Shown piece by piece: positions 1-8,427 of a stretch of 64,000 nt of DNA. A program made the translations under genes and the position numbers. The first letter of the stretch is position 1. Each line of letters starts with the position of its first letter. The stretch spans positions 32,365 through 96,364 of the forward strand of contig NZ_JABMKZ010000032.1 of the NCBI RefSeq assembly GCF_013204855.1, written 5' to 3'. A model generated the notes under the pieces. The model was not told where the DNA came from. It saw only the letters and a list, made by a program, of their open reading frames with translations, and did no database searches. The stretch comes from Paenibacillus alba. GTDB lineage: Bacteria; Bacillota; Bacilli; Paenibacillales; NBRC-103111.

Positions 1-254
1 ATATTGCGAACACTGAAAGGCGCTTTCAGCTCATCCCTAATTTTCAGCGCTGATACCACAATCCCGATGCCTGTGCTATCAATATACCTTAACTGCCCTA
101 CATCTAGAATTAACGCTTTATCCGCCCGATGGACAACCTCTTCGAGTGCATGCCGGAAAGTTAGAGCTGCCGCCAAATCCAGCTCCCCTCTGATATGAAG
201 CTGTATGGATTCTTCCGATTCTTGTTGATCAACCTGGAACTTTTCCGCTGACAT
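1..254 (-). CDS. STAS-domain anti-sigma factor antagonist (C-terminus cut by window edge)
   Basis: Reading on the minus strand from ATG at 254, the protein begins MSAEKFQVDQQ and runs off the window after 84 residues. It carries the STAS fold signature: a central LILDVGQLRYIDSTGIGIVV segment in which the serine of DSTG is the residue phosphorylated by anti-sigma kinases in the SpoIIAA/RsbV family. Such proteins bind and release a serine kinase/anti-sigma factor in partner-switching systems. The start is fixed by AAAGGAG seven to nine bases upstream. The nearby response regulator-PP2C protein (5543-6679) is the kind of phosphatase that dephosphorylates a STAS protein, but the glg operon lies between them, so the pairing is inference. 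No kinase gene is visible here. Confidence 0.85.
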   Translation of the reverse strand, partial: MSAEKFQVDQQESEESIQLHIRGELDLAAALTFRHALEEVVHRADKALILDVGQLRYIDSTGIGIVVSALKIRDELKAPFSVRN

Positions 255-287
255 GAGCCACACTCCTTTAAGTTATTCTTCTTCTAA

Positions 288-316
288 ATAGTAACAATAC
301 CCTTGGCGTTTCACAA
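288..316 (-). promoter_or_regulatory. Sigma-A-type promoter of the STAS gene
   Basis: On the minus strand TTGTGA (311-316) and TACTAT (288-293) are separated by exactly 17 bases, about 35 bases before the STAS start codon. A GGGTAT hexamer, which resembles a sigma-B -10, lies in the spacer, but no good sigma-B -35 was found for it. Confidence 0.6.
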
Positions 317-354
317 GTTATGTTTACAACAGCACGATCTCCCGCAAACAAGTT

Positions 355-376
355 CAAGCTGGCCAAAGTGGCCAGC
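355..376. terminator. Hairpin after the glg operon (no T-run)
   Basis: AGCTGGCCA and TGGCCAGCT form a perfect 9-bp stem with a three-base loop just downstream of the last gene of the glg operon. There is no clear T-run on either side, so it may be a weak terminator or an RNA-stabilising hairpin. Confidence 0.45.
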
Positions 377-384
377 TGTCGCGG

Positions 385-1071
385 TTAGGTGCTCGAAAGA
401 TGATAATAATCAATGGAGATAAGATCCTGCGTATCAGGCTGCATAAAAAGTTTAATCAGCGCTTCCTTCCTTTGAAAAACAACCCCATCCTCCGCTACAA
501 AATCAGGCTCGCCAAGCAGTTGCTTGACATCAGTCAGCGTTAAAGGGATTTCTTGATCATTAATTTGAATGCGGCCCGCCCGTGCCGGTACTTGCACAAA
601 AGCAACGACATCTTCATAGAAGCCTACATTGACATCCGGATATTGATAAATGGTTTCTCCTATGAATTGAGGGTCCTCAACTGTTGTAAGCGGAGCCCCC
701 TTTTTAGCCGTCACATCTGCTGTATTATCCTCCAATGAAATGCCTTCCAGACTAACCAAAGACGTCAGGATCGAGCTGCTGCTAGCAGCCTGGCTCAGAT
801 TATAGGCCCCAGCCCCGGCATCATCTTGCGCAGCAAGTTTAGGCGGTGAGACGGGCAGGAAGGAATCGTCTGATCCCTCTGGCAGCATGCTGATAACCGC
901 TGGCGAGAGAACAGCTTCAGGTTCAACGATACGCCCTGAGCTTGTCCCTTTTAGCACCAGCAAAATCAATGTAACCACCAGAGCGAACAAGGCTAGTCTA
1001 TAAAAGCGGCGGTGATAGCCCGTTACGTGTGTCAGCATCTGGGCTTCTTTCTCACGTATCATTACGTTCAT
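385..1071 (-). CDS. Unknown membrane-anchored protein, fourth gene of the glg operon
   Basis: This 228-residue protein is not recognised. Residues 1-20 are charged and cytoplasmic-like, residues about 23-41 (FYRLALFALVVTLILLVLKG) form one transmembrane helix, and the rest is predicted outside the membrane. Residues about 45-150 look loosely structured (Ser/Ala-rich). The last 70 residues (QINDQEIPLTLTDVKQLLGE onward) look like a compact alpha/beta domain. The start is supported by GGGAGGAT a few bases upstream. It begins 29 bases after glgD ends on the same strand, so it is probably cotranscribed with glgBCD. Its link to glycogen is unknown and could be only positional. Confidence 0.75.
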   Translation of the reverse strand: MNVMIREKEAQMLTHVTGYHRRFYRLALFALVVTLILLVLKGTSSGRIVEPEAVLSPAVISMLPEGSDDSFLPVSPPKLAAQDDAGAGAYNLSQAASSSSILTSLVSLEGISLEDNTADVTAKKGAPLTTVEDPQFIGETIYQYPDVNVGFYEDVVAFVQVPARAGRIQINDQEIPLTLTDVKQLLGEPDFVAEDGVVFQRKEALIKLFMQPDTQDLISIDYYHLSST

Positions 1072-1100
1072 ATCCGATCCTCCCTACTCTCACCTTTGGA

Positions 1101-2252
1101 TTAAAGTATTCCGCTTTTCTCCGCCACGAAGGGATGCGCATACTGTCCGCATAAGACTGCCCCTCGCTCCACAATGACCTGCTTGTCCAAAATGACCCGA
1201 TCCAAATACGCGCTGGCTTCGATCGTGCAATCGTGCATGATCACGCTATTTTTCACGCTGGCACCGCTGCCGATCGTCACACCGGGGAACAGGATGCTGT
1301 TCTCCACATACCCTTCAATACGGCAGCCTGGAGCGACGAAGGAATTGCGGACCAATGCTTGATGATGGCAAGCGATTTGTTGTTCTTCCTCTTTCCGCGT
1401 GTAGACAGATTCCTGATTAATCATGAACTGCTTCCACCCCTGAGGCTGCAGCAGATGCATACTATGCGCGTAATAACTATCCACAGAATCCATGATCGCG
1501 ACATAGCCATGATTGGCATAGCCCTGCACATAAATATCATCCAAATGGGCCCAAATCACATTTTTCAAATAAATTTCCGTGCCGCTCTTCATGCTCTTCT
1601 CGATAAGATCAATCAATAATTTACGCTCGATCACCATCGTATCCAGGTCAATATTCTGCAGCGTTAAGCTTGGCAGGGCATGATAGGTCGGAACAGCCCG
1701 GATGACACGGCCATGGTCATTCATTTCCAAATTGTACGCATGACCAATATGCGCGTGGCGGTCGATCTCCGTTAAATTTTTGTAGAGAACCGTAATTTCC
1801 GCTCCGCTGCTGAGGTGATAATCAACCATATTTTCAAAATTAGAACGGTAAATTACACTGCTCGGAGCCAGCAAAATATACGTTTCCGTACAGGACTTCA
1901 AATAATCCAAGTGACTGTACAGATGAAGGAGGTCACCATGCTCAAGCGTGCGTAGATGATCCGCGTCACCAATCCGCAAGGAAACAGGCGGGAGAATGGA
2001 TACTCCCCCTTCCTGCGACGCATCCAGCCCCCAATCCTGCCCATCGCCAACATGCTCAAGCAAAGATTCTGCTTTGGAATTCGCCAACACAACGACCTTC
2101 TGAATGCCCGAATTGCTCATATTGGAAAGTGCGAAGTCAACGAGCCTATACTTGCCTGCAAAAGGTACCGCAGCCACACAGCGATTACGTGTAAGCGTCG
2201 ACAAATCATCCTGTTCATCCATAAGATTGATCATACCGAGAACATTTTTCAT
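1101..2252 (-). CDS. glgD: Glucose-1-phosphate adenylyltransferase, GlgD subunit
   Basis: 383 residues, homologous to GlgC but with the substrate and catalytic motifs degraded, as is typical of GlgD. The N-terminus reads GMINLMDEQDDLSTLTRNRCVAAVPFAGKYRLVDFALSN, where GlgC has an intact GGxGTRLxPLT nucleotide loop. The C-terminal part is a left-handed beta-helix with hexapeptide-like repeats (from about residue 290: NSFVAPGCRIEGYVENSILF). In Bacillus, GlgD pairs with GlgC and raises ADP-glucose synthesis. AGGAGGAG seven to eight bases before ATG supports the start. It follows glgC with a 57-base gap holding a hairpin. Confidence 0.95.
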   Translation of the reverse strand: MKNVLGMINLMDEQDDLSTLTRNRCVAAVPFAGKYRLVDFALSNMSNSGIQKVVVLANSKAESLLEHVGDGQDWGLDASQEGGVSILPPVSLRIGDADHLRTLEHGDLLHLYSHLDYLKSCTETYILLAPSSVIYRSNFENMVDYHLSSGAEITVLYKNLTEIDRHAHIGHAYNLEMNDHGRVIRAVPTYHALPSLTLQNIDLDTMVIERKLLIDLIEKSMKSGTEIYLKNVIWAHLDDIYVQGYANHGYVAIMDSVDSYYAHSMHLLQPQGWKQFMINQESVYTRKEEEQQIACHHQALVRNSFVAPGCRIEGYVENSILFPGVTIGSGASVKNSVIMHDCTIEASAYLDRVILDKQVIVERGAVLCGQYAHPFVAEKSGIL

Positions 2253-2269
2253 GATTCACTCCTCCTAAG

Positions 2270-2289
2270 AGTTTTGCTTTAGCAAAACT
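2270..2289. promoter_or_regulatory. Inverted repeat between glgC and glgD
   Basis: AGTTTTGCT and AGCAAAACT form 9-bp arms with almost no loop, immediately upstream of the glgD ribosome site. It has no proper T-run, so it looks more like an intra-operon processing or attenuation hairpin than a terminator. Confidence 0.4.
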
Positions 2290-2309
2290 GGCTTCGTAAG
2301 CATTTCGCC

Positions 2310-3494
2310 TTATCCGAAATTCACCCTTGTACCCGTCAGCTTCGCAGGAATCGAAGCAGGATAGTGACGACCAATAATCGCTTTCTCCCCAATGACAGTC
2401 AGCTCCGAGCCGCCTGGTTTGCCAACAATGGCCCCATCTTTGATAATCGTACCTTCGCCGACAATCGCATTCAGAACAAGAGCATTTTTGCCGATCTGAA
2501 CACCTGGCATAATTACGCTGTTCAAGACCCTGCTGTTCTCTCCCACTCTCACGCCATCAAAAAGCACAGAATGACTCACACTGCCATAAATAGAAGTGCC
2601 ATCGCCAACAACTGCGTTATTTACCCTAGCGCTGAGCGATACATGACTTTTGGCGTCACCACGTTCCTTGGTGAAAACCGGCCAATTCTCATGATCCAAC
2701 TGCAGCCTTGGCGTATAGCCAAGCAGATCCATATGAGACTCCCAGAGACTCTCGATCGTACCAACATCCTTCCAATAGCCTTCAAAAGGATATGCAGACA
2801 AATAAGCACCCGCATCCAGCAGCGCAGGGATAATATCTTTGCCAAAATCATGCGTAGAGGCTTCATCCATCGCATCAATCTCCAGTGAGGAGCGAAGCAC
2901 TTCCCAGTTAAAAATATAAATCCCCATGGAAGCCAGGTTGCTCGTCGGTTTAGCCGGTTTCTCGGCAAAGCCGGTGACCCGGTGAGCGTCGTCCGTGCTC
3001 ATAATCCCGAAGCGGCTCGCTTCCTCCCATTTCACGGGAATCACAGAAAGCGTGGCATCGGCGCCCGAGGCTTTGTGATGCTCCAGCATCTTTTGATAGT
3101 CCATGTTATAAATGTGGTCACCGGAAATAACCAACACATAGCTTGGATTATGTGCCCGCAGATAGGATAGATTTTGATAGATGGCATCTGCTGTACCGGA
3201 ATAAGCGTTAGGCGCGCCAACTTGTCTTTCCAGAATAGAAATGCCGCCGGACTCACTCTCCATCCCCCAAGCTTCCCCATTGCCGATATGAGCATGCAAA
3301 ACGGCTGGTTTATACTGCGTGAGCACACCCACCGTATCAATGCCGGAATTGCGGCAATTGCTCAACGTAAAATCGATAATTCTATATTTTCCGCCAAAAT
3401 GAACGGCTGGTTTTGCTATATTTTTCGTTAATGGGCTAAGTCTAGTCCCCTCACCGCCAGCTAAAAGCATCGCTACACATTCTTGTTTTTTCAT
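2310..3494 (-). CDS. glgC: Glucose-1-phosphate adenylyltransferase (ADP-glucose pyrophosphorylase)
   Basis: 394 residues, the usual GlgC length. It makes ADP-glucose from ATP and glucose-1-phosphate, the committed step of glycogen synthesis. The nucleotide loop AGGEGTRLSPLT is intact (residues 12-23), followed by KPAVHFGGKYRIIDFTLSN. The metal/substrate loop VISGDHIYNMDY and the glucose-1-phosphate region GFAEKP are present, and a C-terminal beta-helix of hexapeptide repeats follows. The start has GGAAGGA about ten bases upstream. Its start lies seven bases after glgB ends, so the two are translationally close. Confidence 0.97.
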   Translation of the reverse strand: MKKQECVAMLLAGGEGTRLSPLTKNIAKPAVHFGGKYRIIDFTLSNCRNSGIDTVGVLTQYKPAVLHAHIGNGEAWGMESESGGISILERQVGAPNAYSGTADAIYQNLSYLRAHNPSYVLVISGDHIYNMDYQKMLEHHKASGADATLSVIPVKWEEASRFGIMSTDDAHRVTGFAEKPAKPTSNLASMGIYIFNWEVLRSSLEIDAMDEASTHDFGKDIIPALLDAGAYLSAYPFEGYWKDVGTIESLWESHMDLLGYTPRLQLDHENWPVFTKERGDAKSHVSLSARVNNAVVGDGTSIYGSVSHSVLFDGVRVGENSRVLNSVIMPGVQIGKNALVLNAIVGEGTIIKDGAIVGKPGGSELTVIGEKAIIGRHYPASIPAKLTGTRVNFG

Positions 3495-3501
3495 GACATT
3501 C

Positions 3502-5403
3502 TCATCCTTCCGAAGGGGTATATTTGAAGATCACAGCTGCAAGTGGTGGTATATGAATCGTTATGCTATAAGGACGGTCCTGACAGGCGAATTCCTCTGC
3601 AATTAAATGACTTTCGTTCCCTACACCCGATCCGCCGAATTCCGGCTTATCGCTGTTAAACACTTCCTGATAAGTGCCCTGCTTCATGACCCCTAAGCGA
3701 TAGTTTTCATGAACCTCTGTCTTAAAATTGCAAACAATCACGAGATGCTCATCCGTATTCTCCGCTTTGCGAATGAACATGACCAGACCATCACTTTGGT
3801 CCTCAGCGCCAATGGCTTCGAAGCCGCTTGGGTCATAGTCGAGTTCCCATAACGCTTTCTCTGCTTTATAGAAATGATTCATCGTCTTCACGAAGCTCTC
3901 GAATTGCTGATGCTCCTCGAACTCCAGCAGGTTCCATTCCAAAGCACTTTCCGAATTCCAATCGTCCATCTGGCCGAATTCATTGCCCATGAACAACAGT
4001 TTTTTGCCGGGATGCCCGATCATATAGCTATACAACACACGCAGATTGGCGAAACGCTGCCAGTTATCATCACCAGACATTTTACCCAGAAGCGATTTGG
4101 TTGAATGAACCACTTCATCATGCGCATAAGGCAGAATATAATTCTCTTCCCAAGCGTTCAGCAGGGAATTCGTTAATTGATCCTCCGCTGCGCCGCGCTC
4201 TTCTTGCGTTTTCTTCATATATTCCAAGGTGTTCCACGTATAGCCTAAGTTCCATTTATAGTTAAACCCGAGTCCGCCATGATCAACCGACGCCGTTACG
4301 CCAGGATATGAGCTTGAATCCTCCGCCATCATCAGCGCATTCGGATACCTGGAGAACACAACCGCATTCAGCTTCTGCAGAAAAGCGATGCCTTCCAGAT
4401 TCTCGTCGCCTCCGAATTCGTTCGTAATACGGTCCCCATCTTCTCTGTCGAAATTAAGTGTCAAAATGCTATAAACGGCATCCACTCTTAATCCGTCAAT
4501 ATGATACACGTCCATCCAAAACAGCGCGTTGGAGATTAAGAAGCTCATTACCTCCGGCTTCCCATAATCGAAGATTTGGGTCCCCCAGGTCGGATTTTCT
4601 CCCTTCCGGCTGTCTGCATATTCATAAAGCGGCGTCCCATCGAAGCGAGTCAAACCATGAGCATCTTTGCAGAAATGCGCCGGCACCCAGTCCATAATGA
4701 CGCCAATCCCCTTCTGATGGCAGCGATCAACGAAGACCATGAAGTCCTTCGGCGATCCAAATCGGCTCGTCACTGAGAAATAGCTTGTCACCTGATAGCC
4801 CCAAGATGCATCCAACGGGTGCTCCTCTAATGGCATCAACTCGATATGGGTATAGCCGCGCTCCAGCACATAATCAACCAGCTCATCAGCCAATTCCAAG
4901 TACGTGTAGAAATCTCCATCTTCCTTGCGCTTCCAGCTGCCCAGATGCACCTCATAGATCAAAAGAGGCTGCTGCAGAAATTGATTCGAGGTTTTCGTAG
5001 CCAGCCATTCCTCATCCTGCCATTCATAACCTTCCAAAGAGGTTACAATGGATGCCGTTCCGGGACGAAGCTCCGTATGAAAAGCGTACGGGTCTGATTT
5101 CAGATAACACTCATCATCCAAAGTGATGATCTCGTATTTATACAGAATACCTTCCTCCAGCTTCGGAATGAAAAGCGTCCATACACCGTCTGACATCGTC
5201 ATCTTATGATTGCTGCCATCCCAGCCATTGAAGCTGCCCGATACATTCACTTGCTTCGCATTTGGTGCCCAAACGGCGAAGTTGATCCCCCTCAGGCCAT
5301 GTCGTTCTTCCAGGTGGGAACCCAGAAATTGATAGCTTTGATACTGTGTGCCCTCATGCAATAAATAGGTAGCGTCTGAATCCGGTGCAGATGCCATCGT
5401 CAT
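3502..5403 (-). CDS. glgB: 1,4-alpha-glucan branching enzyme
   Basis: A GH13-family enzyme that introduces alpha-1,6 branches into glycogen. An N-terminal CBM48-type domain (GINFAVWAPNAKQVNVSGSF) precedes the TIM-barrel catalytic domain. Visible conserved regions are VIMDWVPAHF (region I), GLRVDAV with the nucleophile Asp (region II), MMAEDSS with the acid Glu (region III) and YAHDEVVH (region IV). The C-terminal all-beta domain is complete. I chose ATG at 5403 because GGAGG lies seven bases upstream. An in-frame ATG at 5418 sits upstream of that ribosome site and lacks its own. This gives about 633 residues, normal for GlgB. First gene of glgBCD. Confidence 0.96.
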   Translation of the reverse strand: MTMASAPDSDATYLLHEGTQYQSYQFLGSHLEERHGLRGINFAVWAPNAKQVNVSGSFNGWDGSNHKMTMSDGVWTLFIPKLEEGILYKYEIITLDDECYLKSDPYAFHTELRPGTASIVTSLEGYEWQDEEWLATKTSNQFLQQPLLIYEVHLGSWKRKEDGDFYTYLELADELVDYVLERGYTHIELMPLEEHPLDASWGYQVTSYFSVTSRFGSPKDFMVFVDRCHQKGIGVIMDWVPAHFCKDAHGLTRFDGTPLYEYADSRKGENPTWGTQIFDYGKPEVMSFLISNALFWMDVYHIDGLRVDAVYSILTLNFDREDGDRITNEFGGDENLEGIAFLQKLNAVVFSRYPNALMMAEDSSSYPGVTASVDHGGLGFNYKWNLGYTWNTLEYMKKTQEERGAAEDQLTNSLLNAWEENYILPYAHDEVVHSTKSLLGKMSGDDNWQRFANLRVLYSYMIGHPGKKLLFMGNEFGQMDDWNSESALEWNLLEFEEHQQFESFVKTMNHFYKAEKALWELDYDPSGFEAIGAEDQSDGLVMFIRKAENTDEHLVIVCNFKTEVHENYRLGVMKQGTYQEVFNSDKPEFGGSGVGNESHLIAEEFACQDRPYSITIHIPPLAAVIFKYTPSEG

Positions 5404-5466
5404 CCCATTTCCTCCCATCCTGTTTGGATTGATATTCCTTATTACACCTCTTTGTGCCTATTGAAA

Positions 5467-5511
5467 CAAAAAAAGCACAAGTTTTATTCCCACTTGGGAT
5501 AAACTTGTGCT
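5467..5511 (-). terminator. Rho-independent terminator of the response regulator-phosphatase gene
   Basis: On the minus strand AGCACAAGTTTATCCCA pairs with a near-complementary arm, then TTTTTTT follows at once. It lies between the phosphatase gene and glgB, so the glg operon needs its own promoter. A weak candidate is TTGTTT with TGTAAT 17 bases further on, just past the terminator. Confidence 0.85.
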
Positions 5512-5542
5512 CTCTCGTATGTGATAAATAATAAGGCCCGTA

Positions 5543-6679
5543 TTACTCTGCTGTAATCAAAACCAAGCACATATCGTCTTGGGGTGAGCCGCTTTTGGCG
5601 TATGGATAAATCCGTTCGATTAAGCCGTCAGGATCATGCGTCTGCATAGCCTCCAAACCCCTTTGGATCTTGCTGATGCCTTCCTCCTGCTCATCATCAA
5701 GCCATTCGGAGAGGCCATCCGTGAACAGAACAATCCGGGCATCCTTCTTATAAGGAATAACACCCTTCGTAATCTCAATGCCTTCAAAAAAGCCAATAGC
5801 GCAGCAGCCTTCCGTCAACAGCTTCACCTCGCCATCCAAAATGGCAATTCCGGTAGGATGCCCGGCATTCACATACTCAATCGTACGATGCTCCGTATCG
5901 AGCACCATATAAATCGACGTAAAGTAATAATTGATCAAATTATCCGCTATATGCAGCTGATTCATACGTCCATTCAATTCTCGGATGACGCCTTCCGGAT
6001 CACAAATATTCGTAATCGTATCCTTCAAGGCAGAGTAAATGTACATACATACAAGCGAAGATGAAATACCGTGCCCCATCATATCCAGCAAAATAATGCC
6101 ATACCGATTCGGTCCGATCGGGTACCACGCATAGAAGTCGCCAGCCAGCTCTGATGAAGGCTTATAGACAGCCGATATGTTGATATGCTCATCCTGAATC
6201 GGGCTGCTAAGTACGCTGCGCTGCACTTGTTTGGCCAAATCAAGCTCATACTTGATTCGCTTATCCCGCTCTTTGTGCCAATCCTTCTCGAATTTGAGAC
6301 GAAGCGTGGAGCGTATACGAGCCAGCAGCTCTACTTTATTAATAGGCTTCATCACATAATCCAGCGCCCCTGCATCCAGTGCTTCCGCCAATTTATTGGA
6401 ATCTCCCATAGCCGTTACGAAGATAATCGGGATATCCCGGAACCGTTCATCCGCTTGAACCGTTCGACAGGCTTCAACCCCATCAATTTCCGGCATCATC
6501 ATATCCATCAAGATCAAGTCCACGGGTACTTCTCCCGTAGTTGGCGAATTCATCTCTAATAATTGATACAGCTCTTTGGCTGAAGAGACCATTGTCAGAT
6601 CCGTGTATCCGGCTTTAAGCAGAATTTTTTCGATTATAAGTAAATTCGTCGCGTTATCGTCGACAATCACAATACTCAT
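5543..6679 (-). CDS. Response regulator fused to a PP2C (RsbU/SpoIIE-type) serine phosphatase
   Basis: 378 residues. Residues 1-120 are a receiver domain with the acidic pair IVIVDDNA, the phospho-acceptor Asp in LILMDMMMPEIDG and the conserved Lys in DYVMKPINK. A linker helix of about 40 residues follows. Residues about 165-378 are a PPM/SpoIIE phosphatase with the metal-binding motifs ELAGDFYAW, LLDMMGHGISSSL and VLFTDGLSEW, and a C-terminal DDMCLVLI. The likely job is dephosphorylation of a STAS anti-anti-sigma factor once the receiver is phosphorylated. A STAS gene lies 5 kb away at the window edge; partnership is inference. No histidine kinase is adjacent. Confidence 0.92.
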   Translation of the reverse strand: MSIVIVDDNATNLLIIEKILLKAGYTDLTMVSSAKELYQLLEMNSPTTGEVPVDLILMDMMMPEIDGVEACRTVQADERFRDIPIIFVTAMGDSNKLAEALDAGALDYVMKPINKVELLARIRSTLRLKFEKDWHKERDKRIKYELDLAKQVQRSVLSSPIQDEHINISAVYKPSSELAGDFYAWYPIGPNRYGIILLDMMGHGISSSLVCMYIYSALKDTITNICDPEGVIRELNGRMNQLHIADNLINYYFTSIYMVLDTEHRTIEYVNAGHPTGIAILDGEVKLLTEGCCAIGFFEGIEITKGVIPYKKDARIVLFTDGLSEWLDDEQEEGISKIQRGLEAMQTHDPDGLIERIYPYAKSGSPQDDMCLVLITAE

Positions 6680-6858
6680 GGTTCAAACCCCTCTCGGGCA
6701 AAAGTTAAACAGTAACCCTCACCATAGTTTAGCATAGTTTAAAAATAAAAATCGCTAGAGTTCTTCTATTTACTACCCGCATTTGAAAATTTCAATCAGA
6801 ATACGGGCATTCCTTGCGCGTTTATATAATGAAACGGAAATCTAAATAAACTTTTGCT

Positions 6859-6884
6859 GTTTCAGATGCGTGAAATACGGTTAC
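6859..6884 (+). promoter_or_regulatory. Possible sigma-B-like promoter of the YtxH gene
   Basis: GTTTCA and GGTTAC are separated by 14 bases, about 55 bases before the YtxH start. The sigma-B consensus is GTTTAA-N12-15-GGGTAT, so the match is 5/6 and 4/6. Sigma-B control of ytxH is known in Bacillus subtilis; the assignment here is inference and weak. Confidence 0.3.
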
Positions 6885-6937
6885 TTCCTACTATGAAGCA
6901 AGACAAACCATAACCCAATTTGAAGGAGAGATGACTC

Positions 6938-7354
6938 ATGAGTGAAGCAGTCGGAACAAACAAAGGCGGACTATTATTAGGTTTAGTTATCGGCGGAGCG
7001 GTTGGTGCAGTAGCTTCCCTGTTATTTGCCCCTAAAGCTGGGTCAGAACTGCGCGAAGACCTTTCTAATACGTACCGTACTTTAAACGATAAAACAAGCA
7101 AATTGGCTTCAACAGTTGGTCAAAAAACACAAGAAATTGTCTCCAGTGTTTGCGAGACAACCCAAGATATCGCGGCAACAGCCAGCGAAAAAGCCAAAGA
7201 CATCGTTTCCACGGTCAGTGAGAAATCACAAGAAATCGGCAGCAAAGCTTCCGACGTGATCGATAAAGCCAAAGAGAGCAAACAACTGGTAGCTGAATCC
7301 TTGCACGCCGCTACTAGCAACAGCTCCCATGGCAGCAATAACAACCAGCATTAG
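6938..7354 (+). CDS. YtxH-domain general stress protein with amphipathic repeats
   Basis: 138 residues. Residues 9-30 (KGGLLLGLVIGGAVGAVASLLFAPKAG) are the YtxH signature: one Gly/Ala-rich membrane helix ending in LLFAPKAG. Residues about 37-125 are a long amphipathic helix made of roughly 11-residue repeats (QKTQEIVSSV, ETTQDIAATA, EKAKDIVSTV, EKSQEIGSKA), like LEA or apolipoprotein repeats. YtxH proteins are stress-induced in Bacillus; the molecular role is not established. The tail is Ser/Asn/His-rich. AAGGAGAG eight bases upstream supports the start. Confidence 0.88.
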   Translation: MSEAVGTNKGGLLLGLVIGGAVGAVASLLFAPKAGSELREDLSNTYRTLNDKTSKLASTVGQKTQEIVSSVCETTQDIAATASEKAKDIVSTVSEKSQEIGSKASDVIDKAKESKQLVAESLHAATSNSSHGSNNNQH

Positions 7355-7425
7355 AACAGGGAGAGCTGGTAGAACAAACATTAGAACAGAGAGAGCCCGT
7401 TTCGGGCTGGTAGAACAAATTTGTT
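7355..7425 (+). repeat. Short duplicated segment after the YtxH gene
   Basis: The phrase TTAGAACAG(G/A)GAGAG...GGTAGAACAAA occurs twice in tandem over about 70 bases. The second copy contains a GCCCG-TTT-CGGGC hairpin. It separates the YtxH gene from the next gene. Confidence 0.5.
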
Positions 7426-7456
7426 TAGCCGCAAGCTCGAAAGGAGCGTTTGGACT

Positions 7457-7870
7457 ATGGATAAAAACGCCTTGCATCAACAACTCACCAATTTGGGATT
7501 AGAACGTATTGAATATACAGAGAAATCGGTATACCAAATCAAAATCTACAACGAAGCTACCTCCGTCGGATACCCGCTTACGTTGACAACACTGACGACC
7601 GAGCATGGGAACACCACCGTTCACTTCCACGAAGCCGACTTTCAAGAGAACGAATTCGTTCCTCTTCAAGTCCGGCGGGCTGCGCTGGATAAACTTATCG
7701 AGCTCGAGCGGCTATGCAACGGTTCCGCCAGCAAATCCTTGGAAGAAGCCAACAATAGCTCCATGGCCCAAGACATGGGCGAAATCAAAAAGCTCGGCAA
7801 CGAGATGAAGCACATGAAAACAAACAGTGAATTACTGGAGAAGAATCTGATTCCGGATCCGATTCAGTAA
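7457..7870 (+). CDS. Small soluble protein of unknown function
   Basis: 137 residues from ATG at 7457, chosen because AAAGGAG lies ten bases upstream; the longer frame has no ribosome site. No signal peptide or membrane segment is seen. The first 80 residues look alpha/beta (YQIKIYNEATSVGYPLTLTTLTTE, then VQVRRAALDKLIELERL), and the last 50 are a charged helix. It is not recognised as a known family. It follows the YtxH gene by about 100 bases and shares a terminator with nothing else, so it may be cotranscribed with ytxH. Confidence 0.7.
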   Translation: MDKNALHQQLTNLGLERIEYTEKSVYQIKIYNEATSVGYPLTLTTLTTEHGNTTVHFHEADFQENEFVPLQVRRAALDKLIELERLCNGSASKSLEEANNSSMAQDMGEIKKLGNEMKHMKTNSELLEKNLIPDPIQ

Positions 7871-7888
7871 GCAAGGATGAAGAAGGAG

Positions 7889-7923
7889 CCTCTAACACCA
7901 CTTTGTGGGGTTGGAGGTTTTTT
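7889..7923 (+). terminator. Rho-independent terminator
   Basis: CCTCTAACACCAC pairs with GTGGGGTTGGAGG (11 of 13 positions as Watson-Crick pairs), followed by TTTTTT, 19 bases after the stop codon of the preceding gene. Confidence 0.85.
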
Positions 7924-7972
7924 CCATGTTGGTTGGGTACGGGGAGGCGAGGACGGATTGGCGGGGCCTGGG

Positions 7973-8198
7973 GATTCCACGAGTTTAAGGTTGTTTTTCG
8001 GCCTTATGGTGGGTGGGGGGCGTGTTTTGGGGACTTTAGGGCTGGAAAACAGCCTTACGGATGAGAGCATCGGTGGATTCTGACGGATTCCACCACTTTA
8101 AGCTTGTTTTTCGACCTTATGGTGGGTGAGATGTGTGTGTTGGGGACTTTAGGGCTGGGAATGCAGCCTTACGGATGGCGGATTTGGTGGATCTGGTA
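7973..8198. repeat. Two 113-bp tandem units (family B-like)
   Basis: The landmark GATTCCAC recurs at 7973 and 8086, exactly 113 bases apart, and again at 8428 after the 114-bp units. Each unit holds a GGCTGxxAAxxCAGCC-like hairpin and a TTGTTTTTCGxCCTTATGGTGGGTG block. The 113-bp period and the (A)GGCTG...CAGCC(T) hairpin match the array at 46708-47240. Confidence 0.65.
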
Positions 8199-8427
8199 GC
8201 TATCGTGGCTGATTAAGAGCTCCTAAAGACTTCTATCTACTTTAAAAGCGACCGTTTGAGCGAAATAGAAGTCTTTGGGGACCGCTATTTGCTGCTCAGG
8301 CGGCAAAATGGAGCTATCGGGGCTGATTAAGAGCCCCTAAAGACTTCTATCTACTTTAAAAGCGGCCGTTTAAGCGAAATAGGAGTCTTTGGGGACCGCT
8401 ATTTGCTGCTCAGTTGGGTGGACTGAC
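8199..8427. repeat. Two 114-bp tandem units (family A) inside the 113-bp array
   Basis: GGCTGATTAAGAGC occurs at 8207 and 8321, 114 bases apart. Each unit has AAAGACTTCTAT and ATAGAAGTCTTT arms (the second copy has one mismatch) around a CGGCCG-like centre, and ends in GGGGACCGCTATTTGCTGCTC. The same unit is found in the opposite orientation at 20248-20715. No gene is seen in 7924-8523. Confidence 0.8.

Noticed and set aside
7877..8083. Small frames in the repeats after the YtxH region
   Set aside because: They lie in the terminator and repeat units on either strand without start sites.
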